From NCBI GenBank assembly GCA_038226175.1, contig JBBRQP010000125.1, positions 1-6,410 of the forward strand: a stretch of 6,410 bases of DNA, read 5' to 3'. Shown one piece after another: positions 1-5,221 of the stretch. The notes beneath the pieces are model-generated. The model saw only the letters and a list, made by a program, of their open reading frames with translations, made no database searches and was not told where the DNA came from. Each line of letters opens with the position of its first letter. The stretch's first letter is position 1. Position numbers and translations under genes: made by a program. Origin of the DNA: JBBRQP01 sp038226175. GTDB taxonomy: Bacteria > Cyanobacteriota > Cyanobacteriia > Gloeobacterales > Anthocerotibacteraceae.

Positions 1-1
1 C

Positions 2-472
2 GGTCAGATAGTCGGTGCGAGCTTACGGGGCACCCACGGCACGAATAATCAATATAAAGGGCTTGTAGCCGGTTCTAGACGCTCTGAGGGCTGGTTCTGG
101 TTTGGAAATGAGCAACCCCAGCGCGTGATGATTACAGAAAGCCCCATTGATGCCCTGAGTCTGCGCTGGTTATGGGCAGAGGAACATGATGACGATGCTC
201 TGTATATCTCCACAGACGGAGCGGGTGATTTACCCCTACGCCTACTAGAGAAACTTCAAGCCCAAGGCATCAAGTTAATCGCTGCTCATGATGCCGATGT
301 AGCGGGTGACCAGATGGCTAAGCGGTTTAGTGAGTTATTCCCCCAAGCTGAACGTTTAAGACCGACTAATGGCAAAGACTGGAATGAGCAATTACAACGC
401 TACCAAGCGGAATTAGCACAACAGGAACAAGACCAACAAGAAGAGCAACAGGAAGAAGAGATGGAGTATTGA
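2..472 (+). CDS. DUF3991/TOPRIM-domain protein, C-terminal part (5' end outside window)
   Basis: The frame is open from the left edge, so this is the last 156 residues of a longer protein; the GTG at 125 and ATG at 128 are internal and not the true start. The visible part begins in a DUF3991-like segment (GASLRGT near residues 5-11, then GWFWFG near 30-35) and continues into a Toprim_2-like fold. MITESPIDAL holds the presumed catalytic Glu46, and AHDADVAGD holds the metal-binding acids Asp97, Asp99 and Asp103. NGKDWNEQL follows, as is usual in this family. The tail is rich in Gln and Glu and probably disordered. TOPRIM folds act on DNA phosphodiester bonds in primases, topoisomerases and nucleases. 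Proteins of this architecture are known from plasmids and mobilisation loci, where they are thought to take part in primase- or relaxase-like work; that role is inferred here. No terminator with a T-run follows. Confidence 0.82.
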   Translation, partial: GQIVGASLRGTHGTNNQYKGLVAGSRRSEGWFWFGNEQPQRVMITESPIDALSLRWLWAEEHDDDALYISTDGAGDLPLRLLEKLQAQGIKLIAAHDADVAGDQMAKRFSELFPQAERLRPTNGKDWNEQLQRYQAELAQQEQDQQEEQQEEEMEY

Positions 473-644
473 GCTATTTGTGACAGCAACCTCAAGATTT
501 TCCCAGATTCAGCTAATAGGAAGAGGGTGACGAGTGACCCTAACGGCTCCCTCTGACCCACAGCCGGGGTGAGTAACAAGTTATTAAAACCAGAGGGCAC
601 GACTACATACACATAGGGAGGGTTTAGCGATAGTAATTAAGCAC

Positions 645-673
645 TTGACAAGCCTTAATATATTATGTAAAAA
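645..673 (+). promoter_or_regulatory. Candidate sigma-70-type promoter
   Basis: A perfect TTGACA at 645-650 is followed after 17 bases by TAAAAA at 668-673, a four-of-six match to the -10 consensus. The segment is AT-rich relative to its surroundings. It points toward the truncated reading frame at 763. It overlaps the first palindrome listed below, which is the usual arrangement for repressor-controlled promoters. The weak -10 keeps confidence modest. Confidence 0.4.
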
Positions 674-698
674 ATAACATAATTCTTACATAGTGTAA
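662..698. promoter_or_regulatory. Nested palindromes, operator-like
   Basis: Two inverted repeats follow each other. ATTATGT (662-668) and ACATAAT (677-683) are perfect 7-base arms around an 8-base spacer. TTACA (686-690) and TGTAA (694-698) are perfect 5-base arms around TAG. The half-sites are related: TATGTAA at 664-670 is the reverse complement of TTACATA at 686-692. Repeated TTACA/TGTAA half-sites overlapping a promoter are what a dimeric repressor or activator would need. The regulator is not identifiable from the site. Confidence 0.4.
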
Positions 699-762
699 CT
701 ACAACAAATGATGTGAAAAGAAGCATAACTTTCCTTTAACTTTCACAACCAGAAGACAAGGT

Positions 763-840
763 ATGAACAAGCTCTGCTCATTGATAGGAAGTTCTCGCCC
801 TGGTTCTGTTGCAAAAACAATTTGTGATGTAGTTCCTTAG
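763..840 (+). pseudogene. Possible N-terminal stub of an NAD(P)H-dependent FMN reductase-like gene
   Basis: ATG at 763 follows an AAGG (757-760) at short spacing and opens 25 codons ending at TAG 838-840. The product begins MNKLCSLIGSSRPGSVAK. The hydrophobic strand followed by IGSSRPGS resembles the N-terminal strand and FMN phosphate-binding loop (GSxRxGS type) of flavodoxin-like NAD(P)H-dependent FMN reductases. If so, only the first beta-strand and loop remain of a protein usually near 180-200 residues, cut off where transposase sequence begins near 840-861. The upstream promoter and palindromes would then be the original control region of this gene. The similarity is short and chance is a real alternative. 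A second alternative is that bases 802-814 are part of an IS6-like end. Confidence 0.3.
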
Positions 841-1204
841 TGAAGATGTGCCTGTTAGGCGACCAGGCCGAACAAGCGTTACTAGCTTTTGCCCAACGCT
901 GGGATAAGCCATACCCAACCATCAGCAAATCCTGGATGACCCACTGGCAGCGGATTATTCCCTTCTTCGCGTTTCCTACCGATATCCGTAGAGCGGTCTA
1001 CACTACCAATGCCATAGAGTCGCTGAACATGACTTTGCGCAAAGTGCTACGCAACCATCGGGCATTTCCCACTGACGAATCGGCACTCAAAGTGATTTAC
1101 CTAGCAATTCAGAACCTATCCAAGAAATGGACGATGCCTAACGTGATTGGAAAGGAGCCTTAAATCGATTTGCGATTGAGTTTGAAGGGAGGTTACCCAT
1201 GTGA
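840..1204 (+). pseudogene. IS256-family (mutator-type) transposase, C-terminal remnant, frameshifted
   Basis: Family homology starts near 861 (DQAEQALLAFAQRW). It includes YTTNAIESLN, where the Glu is the third acid of the DDE triad, and LAIQNLSKKWTMP near the C-terminus. IS256 transposases are usually about 400 residues, so roughly the first 280-290, including both catalytic Asp residues, are missing. The frame from 840 stops at 1161-1163, but the expected ending continues in another frame: after WTMPN comes RDWKGALNRF, then a further segment ending GRLPM and TGA at 1202-1204. Adding one base near 1140-1142 (AACGT to AACCGT) restores the family ending, so a one-base deletion is the simplest explanation. 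The product cannot transpose. The GTG at 840 is only the first possible start in the frame and has no biological support. Confidence 0.87.
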
Positions 1205-1212
1205 GATTTCTC

Positions 1213-1240
1213 CACTGACACAATCTTCTTGACATACCCG
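1213..1240. repeat. Possible right terminal inverted repeat of the IS256-type remnant
   Basis: Shortly after the restored transposase stop comes CTGACACAATCTTCTTGACA and then TACCCG. IS256-family right ends commonly have a TTTACACA-like then TTGACA-like sequence a few bases after the transposase stop, and position and composition fit. The left end is missing, so no inverted copy is available in the window for confirmation, and no target duplication can be tested. Confidence 0.35.
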
Positions 1241-1403
1241 GGAAGTTCAGACCCCTTCGCCCGCTTCCATCGTCTTAACGTGCTTTATAATCCGTTTTCT
1301 GAGACCACCCCAAGTACATTTAAATTTTCTGAGTATAAAAGAAAGCATTGATTTTCGCTTAGCTATATGCTAGGGTCGAGTAACAAATTAGGAAAAAAAG
1401 TTA
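1241..1403. other. Spacer upstream of the exported-protein gene
   Basis: No gene is seen. A TATAAT occurs at 1286-1291 without a good -35 at the right distance, and TATAAA at 1334-1339 likewise. TTGATT (1348-1353) and TATGCT (1366-1371) are separated by only 12 bases, too short for a standard promoter. The promoter of the next gene therefore cannot be placed with confidence, although the stretch 1316-1350 is AT-rich. Confidence 0.35.
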
Positions 1404-1790
1404 ATGAAAACAAGTTTTGATTTCAAAAAGAAAGTTTTTGCTCTAATTCTTCTTTCGTCAAGCAGTATTCTATCAGTTAGGGCGAATGCTGAAGTCCAAC
1501 GTCCTGTCTCTATAGTAACTCTGGGAATTACATTGGAAGACGGTCAAACATTGCGAGGCTCCACTTATTTGGGAGAAGAACTAAGTGTTAAACATAAAGG
1601 TGTTGAAATAAGCCTTGTACCTGTCACTATTAAGGCTAACAATACTTTAATAACCCTTCAATGCTTCAAATCAATTGGGCAGGATGTGCGGAACCTTGGA
1701 AATATAACGCTTACACTTGACTCCCCAGCAACCCTAAAATTTGATAACCTCTCTCTGCAAATTAATCTTGAAAAGATCCAAGGAGAATAG
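1404..1790 (+). CDS. Small exported protein of unknown function
   Basis: The 128-residue product has a clear Sec-type signal peptide. A basic N-region (FKKK, 7-10) is followed by a hydrophobic stretch with a Ser-rich segment (11-24) and the cleavage motif ANA at 27-29, leaving a mature chain of about 99 residues. The mature part is dominated by alternating hydrophobic and polar residues (VSIVTLGITL, ISLVPVTIKA, NITLTLDS) and is probably mostly beta-strand, with one cysteine (Cys87). There is no lipobox and no later membrane segment, so a periplasmic or secreted location is likely. AGGA at 1390-1393 supports the ATG at 1404. I do not recognise the family. Codon use is AT-richer than in the neighbouring remnants. 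It stands alone between an IS remnant and a convergent pseudogene, so context gives no function. Confidence 0.65.
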   Translation: MKTSFDFKKKVFALILLSSSSILSVRANAEVQRPVSIVTLGITLEDGQTLRGSTYLGEELSVKHKGVEISLVPVTIKANNTLITLQCFKSIGQDVRNLGNITLTLDSPATLKFDNLSLQINLEKIQGE

Positions 1791-1954
1791 GTTTACGTTT
1801 GGAAAATTGGGAATGAGGGTAAGTAACCTGCATAAATATCTGATGACCTTCAGCGTATGTAGCTGACCTACACCACGCCCATAACCTCTACCCAGTCAGG
1901 CTTCTCACTCTACCTCATACCTATCATGACTAATCTATGACTAAAGCTCCAGAT
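1791..1954. other. Intergenic region between convergent genes
   Basis: The stretch separates the exported-protein gene from the 3' end of the minus-strand Rpn-like pseudogene. I see no gene, no strong hairpin with a T-run and no repeat. Confidence 0.4.
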
Positions 1955-2749
1955 TTAAGGCAGCACATTCGCCACTTGCTCCACGGTCAAATTGAGAATA
2001 CTGGCTATTTCATCTACTGAAAAACCGCGTTGTAAGAGAGGAGGTACGGCTTCCAACTTAGCGCGTTGTTCCCCAATAAGTTCGCCTTCAAGCTTGCCCT
2101 CTAGCCGACTGGTCTCTTTGGTTACCCGTTCCCATTCCAGATACGCTTGGCTCAATTGCACTGCCATCTCTGCTTCCTCCGGCTCTTGATTCTGTTCTAC
2201 TCTAACTTGCCAGTTCTTGACTAGTCTTAACACCTGAGAACGCTCCGGTGAGCTTTCTGGCAGGGCAAGTAACTCTTGTACTGCCTGACCCTGTACTTGT
2301 CCCTTGCCTAATATCCGTAACCATAAGGTCTCGGGTACCAAAGGCAATTGATGCACTGCCACCAACACGGTTCGCAATCCCTTAATCAGAAAATAGACCC
2401 CTCCCTGCTGGCCAATCTTCGCGCCCCACTGCGCCAAAGCGGTTGAGGAAGTTCTGGGATAACGTCGGTGCCACCACCCAAACCAGGGGGATTTGTTCCT
2501 TTGGAAGAGAAACCTTATCGCGTCGGGCATCACGCCGTTGTCCGCCTTCGTAAATAGCTAAGCGCATCAAACAAATACGGATATCGGCATCGGTAGGAGC
2601 ATTACGGTAGGGTTCGATGATGCAGGGAGTTTGAGCCATACGTCCAAGTAGTCCCAGACCCGAGGGGTCAGACCCGGCTGAAGGAATGAAGAGTAAATCA
2701 ATTTCCCGAACTTCACTGCTGACGGCGATATCAATGGTGGTCGTACCGA
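1955..2749 (-). pseudogene. Rpn/PDDEXK-type family gene (often annotated 'flagellar assembly protein H'), 5'-truncated and frameshifted
   Basis: Two minus-strand frames join into one family-like protein. The 5' piece (about 2749 to 2405) reads ILGTTTIDIAVSSEVREID, passes GLLGRMAQTPCIIEPYRNAP and EQIPLVWVVAPTLS, and reaches REDWPAG. The 3' piece (about 2400 to 1955) continues GVYFLIKGLRTVLVAVHQL and PETLWLRILGKG. Its C-terminal part has a Glu/Lys-rich helical segment (about residues 120-160) and ends with a short helix-turn-helix-like tail (RGFSVDEIASILNLTVEQV). The frames switch at 2397-2408. Removing one base, or four (GGGA), restores the usual WPxGVYFL. The Glu and Asp in SEVREID may belong to the nuclease core. 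The first 25-30 codons are absent; the tRNA fragment begins there instead. Cyanobacteria carry many paralogues, which often expand like mobile genes; relatives include recombination-promoting nucleases. There is no flagellar link. Confidence 0.75.
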
Positions 2750-2781
2750 GGATGTCGGCGGTTCGAGTCCGTCATTGCCCA
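2749..2781 (+). tRNA. tRNA 3'-end fragment (T-arm and 3' acceptor strand only)
   Basis: A T-stem GGCGG (2757-2761) and CCGTC (2769-2773) encloses the loop TTCGAGT (2762-2768). It is preceded by a short variable-loop-like GATGTC and followed by the seven-base acceptor strand ATTGCCC (2774-2780) and discriminator A2781. The pairing partner GGGCAAT and the D- and anticodon arms are missing upstream, where the Rpn-like reading frame (minus strand) runs up to the fragment. CCA is not encoded. A complete tRNA with this 3' end would probably be of class I. The isotype cannot be fixed; the 3' part resembles that of some cyanobacterial tRNA-Val. Such 3' fragments are typical attachment-site remnants of integrative elements, and an integrase start follows 146 bases downstream. 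A weak hairpin (CCGC 2793-2796, GCGG 2804-2807) then a T-rich run could be the old tRNA terminator. Confidence 0.6.
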
Positions 2782-2899
2782 AGTCTTGTAACCCGCTCTA
2801 GTGGCGGATTTCTATTTATCTAGTGAGTTGTACATACCCCTTGAATCAGGCTTGACAGGTTACGCTTTAGAGGTTTTTGGGGGTGTTTCAGAGTAATTT

Positions 2900-2974
2900 G
2901 GGTACGGTACTTTGTGTGGGTACGGTCATGAAAACGCAGTTACCAAGCGCATCTAAGGCCAAGAAGGGTACGGT
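2900..2974 (+). repeat. Three direct copies of GGGTACGGT around the integrase start
   Basis: GGGTACGGT occurs at 2900-2908, 2918-2926 and 2966-2974, with start-to-start distances of 18 and 48 bases. Copies two and three share the longer GGGTACGGTCA. The third lies inside the integrase frame, where it encodes the conserved KGTVS of the family's N-terminal domain. The first two lie just before the ATG. They may be arm-type integrase sites or an autoregulatory site, or a local duplication of coding sequence. Confidence 0.5.
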
Positions 2975-3182
2975 CAGCATTGAGAATTTAGAAGACCGAG
3001 GGCTACGCCTGAGATGGCGCCATGAAGGGAACCGATATGTGATGGCCTTGGTGGGAGTCTCTGACAACAAATTGAACCGCGCCGCTGCCCAATCTAAAGC
3101 CCGTCAAATAGAGGAGGACATGGTAACGGGCAACTTTGACCCCACAGTTCGGCATCTACAGGCAAAGGCTTCAGCTAAGTGA
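2928..3182 (+). pseudogene. Tyrosine recombinase (phage-type integrase), N-terminal arm-binding remnant
   Basis: The 84-residue product matches the start of cyanobacterial site-specific integrases: GTVSIENLEDRGLRLRWRHE (about 14-33), then GNRYVMALVGV, a basic AAAQSKARQIEEDM helix and GNFDPTVRHL. This segment is the small N-terminal domain that binds arm-type DNA sites. The core-binding and catalytic domains with the R-H-R-Y residues are absent; full-length relatives are about 350-400 residues. I chose ATG 2928; the frame extends upstream to TTG 2877, but the added residues look like duplicated noise. After TGA at 3180-3182 the same frame stays open to 3317 and encodes MMKQVNELKQAVQANYHSSS, so one in-frame stop separates the remnant from a further coding-like stretch whose origin I cannot assign. 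No full recombinase can be made. Confidence 0.7.
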
Positions 3183-3526
3183 AATTGCGGATATAGACAT
3201 ACTGTGATTAAAGCCATGATGAAGCAGGTCAATGAACTCAAACAGGCTGTCCAAGCCAACTACCATAGTTCATCTAAGGTGACAGCTGTACCTACTACTT
3301 ATCGCCGTTCACTGTAAGGCTGACATTGTCCCAACCTCTAGTGCCATAATTCCGCGCTGGGGGATTTTTCCCTCTGTCTGATAGAAAGATCCGGCGCTTA
3401 GGTTAGACGTGAGTTTCAAGGCAAAAGACCTACGCTACCCATAGTGGTCAAGCAAAATCTAGTGACGCTGTGGGTGACGGCTTTTTATTGAAGCCTGAAA
3501 GCCTTGTCCTATATGAGTTTCTGAAA
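3183..3526. other. Decayed region between integrase remnant and tRNA-Leu fragment
   Basis: No intact gene is visible. The frame 3204-3317 (ATG at 3216) continues that of the integrase remnant after its stop and encodes about 33 residues, but lacks a ribosome binding site. A loose inverted repeat, CCCAAC near 3331 and GCTGGG near 3355, precedes ATTTTT and could be a weak terminator; its long loop makes this doubtful. A five-pair hairpin (GGCTT and AAGCC, about 3479-3495) with a T-rich loop lies before the tRNA fragment. CTCTAGTG occurs both at about 2796-2803 and near 3337, each after a C-rich stretch, without a clear meaning. Confidence 0.4.
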
Positions 3527-3592
3527 TAGCCATGCGGACTTAAAATCCGAAGTTGCGAAAGCGACGTGGGAGTTCGACTCTCCCCACCCCCA
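3527..3592 (+). tRNA. tRNA-Leu(UAA) 3' part, lacking D-arm and 5' acceptor strand
   Basis: The anticodon loop CTTAAAA (3539-3545) has anticodon TAA at 3541-3543, on a stem of CGGA and TCCG (the outer G-A pair is mismatched). A class II variable arm follows, GTTGC-GAAA-GCGAC (3552-3565), with five pairs and a GAAA tetraloop. The T-stem GGGAG (3568-3572) and CTCCC (3580-3584) encloses TTCGACT. The acceptor strand CACCCCC (3585-3591) and discriminator A3592 complete the 3' end. A strand GGGGGTG and a D-arm should lie upstream and I cannot find them; only AGCCAT before the anticodon stem is tRNA-like. No group I intron interrupts the anticodon loop, although many cyanobacterial tRNA-Leu(UAA) genes have one there. 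The piece is probably non-functional and probably an attachment-site remnant. Confidence 0.72.
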
Positions 3593-3820
3593 AACAGTTT
3601 CAGGCTCTGAGTCCCGCTTACAGTGGGATTGTTGCAGTATGTTGACATGAATTGAGTAAAAAACTTTTGCCCTGATGCTGGTATCTCTGAGCATGAGTAT
3701 AGCGTTACCACTGCGTTTACCCGGTTCAATGGTGATGCTTCACGAAGGAGTAAATTGATGGTGGTGCAAAATCACCCGTAACCCCTCTGCCCATTACAAT
3801 GACAGGGAAGGAATGCAGCC
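3593..3820. other. Upstream region of the ATPase-TPR operon
   Basis: No gene is seen. TTGACA occurs at 3642-3647 but no good -10 follows at 16-18 bases. TACAAT at 3795-3800 is a good -10 hexamer, but it lacks a -35 and its transcript would start inside the ribosome binding site. An imperfect hairpin (ATGCT and AGCAT, near 3675-3695) is present. The strong Shine-Dalgarno sequence GGAAGGA at 3806-3812 belongs to the next gene. Very short frames near 3730-3780 are not convincing. Confidence 0.4.
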
Positions 3821-5221
3821 ATGACCCAGTACCAACCTGCCACGGATCTAAACCTAGTCTATGCAAATCTTGACTCCGGCCCTCTCACGGAATTAGGACA
3901 ATATGAGGCATTTTATTGTTTAAAGGTGAATCAGGTGCGCGGGGAGGATCAGATTGCACGGTTACAGTTGGGGTTACAACGCGCTCATAAAGCACAGCAT
4001 TTTTTTAAGGCTTGTTTGATAGGTCATCGAGGGGTGGGTAAGTCTACGGAGCTAACGCGACTGAGCCGGGAGCTAAGTGAGACCTATCAGGTAATCCGCT
4101 TTAGTGCCGTGACAGATTTAGACCCGATCAATTTTCAGCCCCTAGATGTGATTTATCTAATGATGGTAGAACTCGTCACTAAAACCCATGAAATCACGAA
4201 GCGTAGACCCTCCCGTCAACGACTCCAGGAAATCCTGAGCTGGTTTTGTGAAGAAACAACAAAGACAACTTCAGAACGAGAGAGCACGTTAGAACTTGAA
4301 GGGGGAGCTGGGATTAGTGATGATTCTTTATGGAGTAAAGTACTCAATATCACCGCTAGTCTAAAAGCTAAACTCCGTTTTAGTGCCAATGAAACCACAG
4401 AAAAAACAACCTATCATTTTAAACGGATAGATGATCTGATTGAATTGGTTAATGCGCTCCTAGATGAATGCACAAGTATCCTCCGCGAAAGTGAAAAAAA
4501 GAGTTCCTGGCTTTTTATTGGTGAAGATTTTGACCGTGAGGCTATTACATCCACACAGATTGAGGGACTGTTTATTCGACACAGTGCGATTTTTACTCAG
4601 CTACGGGTGAGCATGATCTTTACACTCCCTGTAGAAATGTACTACTCAGAAGTGGGTCGGCGGCTCCCTTTTGATAGTGACAAAAGTATTTTAATTCCCG
4701 ATACCCCTGTGTTTAACCAGGAGCATCAACTTAATCCACCCGGTTCAGCGGCAGTAGAGGAAATCCTAGCAGCGCGAATGTCTCTGGAGCTATTTGAGTC
4801 CGGTCAATATCAGCGTTTAATCCTTGCTTCGGGGGGAAATATCCGTGATCTCTTTAGTTTGGTTAACTATGCTGCTGATACGGCTTTGTTACGTGGAGCT
4901 TCGACGATTAGTAGTGCCGATGGACTTCGCGCTATCTTAAACCTGCGGGCTGAATATGAGCGTCGTTTGGGTCAGAGTCCCTACGACCGAGAAAAGTTAT
5001 CCTACGAAGAAAAGACTAAATGCCTCCAGGAAATTTATGCTGGCAAAAAGATTGATCAGGTTCCGAATTTAGTGCATTATGCACTCCTGCGCGCACGGGC
5101 AATACAGGAGTTTAATGGCAACCGTTGGTTCGGAGTACATCCTCTGGTTGTTAATATTCTGGGTGAACAAGAGAAATTAACAAAGACTAAAGATGATGGA
5201 GTACCAGGTGGTGCCTACTGA
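3821..5221 (+). CDS. P-loop ATPase (AAA/STAND-like) paired with a TPR protein
   Basis: This 466-residue protein has a Walker A motif GHRGVGKS at 68-75 (Lys74) after the hydrophobic strand FFKACLI. The Walker B candidate is WLFIGEDFDR at 230-239, where Asp236/Asp238 and Glu235 stand in for the usual acidic pair. A sensor-like strand MIFTLP lies at 265-270. SGGNIRD at 337-343 carries Arg342, a GGxxR-type sensor 2 often seen in bacterial AAA/STAND ATPases. The C-terminus has YEEKTKCLQEIYAG and then a winged-helix-like end, FNGNRWFGVHPLV (431-443). A helical, charged insertion (about 125-225) separates Walker A from Walker B. ATG 3821 is fixed by GGAAGGA at 3806-3812. The 3' end overlaps the TPR gene by 29 bases, implying coupled translation. 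It has no membrane segment. It probably binds and hydrolyses ATP as a cytoplasmic switch; the cellular role is unknown. Confidence 0.85.
   Translation: MTQYQPATDLNLVYANLDSGPLTELGQYEAFYCLKVNQVRGEDQIARLQLGLQRAHKAQHFFKACLIGHRGVGKSTELTRLSRELSETYQVIRFSAVTDLDPINFQPLDVIYLMMVELVTKTHEITKRRPSRQRLQEILSWFCEETTKTTSERESTLELEGGAGISDDSLWSKVLNITASLKAKLRFSANETTEKTTYHFKRIDDLIELVNALLDECTSILRESEKKSSWLFIGEDFDREAITSTQIEGLFIRHSAIFTQLRVSMIFTLPVEMYYSEVGRRLPFDSDKSILIPDTPVFNQEHQLNPPGSAAVEEILAARMSLELFESGQYQRLILASGGNIRDLFSLVNYAADTALLRGASTISSADGLRAILNLRAEYERRLGQSPYDREKLSYEEKTKCLQEIYAGKKIDQVPNLVHYALLRARAIQEFNGNRWFGVHPLVVNILGEQEKLTKTKDDGVPGGAY

Larger units (their letters stand above)
473..762. other. Gene-poor spacer with promoter and operator-like signals
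   Basis: I see no convincing gene here. The left part contains an imperfect hairpin at 525-540 (GGGTGA and TGACCC arms, one mismatch) without a T-run, so it is not a clear terminator. The right part, from about 640, becomes AT-rich and holds the promoter-like and palindromic sequences listed separately. The reverse-strand frame across 400-612 is Ser/Cys-rich and lies opposite the Gln/Glu-rich tail of the upstream gene, so I treat it as a shadow. Confidence 0.5.

Noticed and set aside
802..818. Sequence GGTTCTGTTGCAAA, like the terminal repeat of IS6-family elements
   Set aside because: No second end, no IS6 transposase and no target duplication are seen, and the bases are equally well explained as codons of an FMN reductase-like loop. 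Kept only as an alternative.
743..928. Minus-strand 61-codon frame
   Set aside because: Runs across the IS256 junction in antisense and has no family features.
1992..2189. Plus-strand frame opposite the Rpn-like gene
   Set aside because: Shadow of the minus-strand coding sequence, which has clear family motifs.
2567..2782. Minus-strand frame beginning MGNDGLEPPTSS
   Set aside because: Its start is the reverse translation of the tRNA T-arm, and the rest is the wrong frame of the Rpn-like pseudogene.
2888..3070. Minus-strand frame opposite the integrase remnant
   Set aside because: Shadow; the plus strand carries the recognisable arm-binding domain.
3448..3729. Two minus-strand reading frames across the tRNA-Leu fragment (products containing GWGESNSH or GGGESRTPT)
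   Set aside because: These are the well-known spurious translations of the reverse complement of a tRNA 3' end; no ribosome binding site and no other protein-like features.
3795..3800. TACAAT as a -10 element for the ATPase gene
   Set aside because: No matching -35, and transcription would begin within the Shine-Dalgarno sequence.
4216..4398. Minus-strand frame within the ATPase gene
   Set aside because: Shadow of a long intact gene with motifs.
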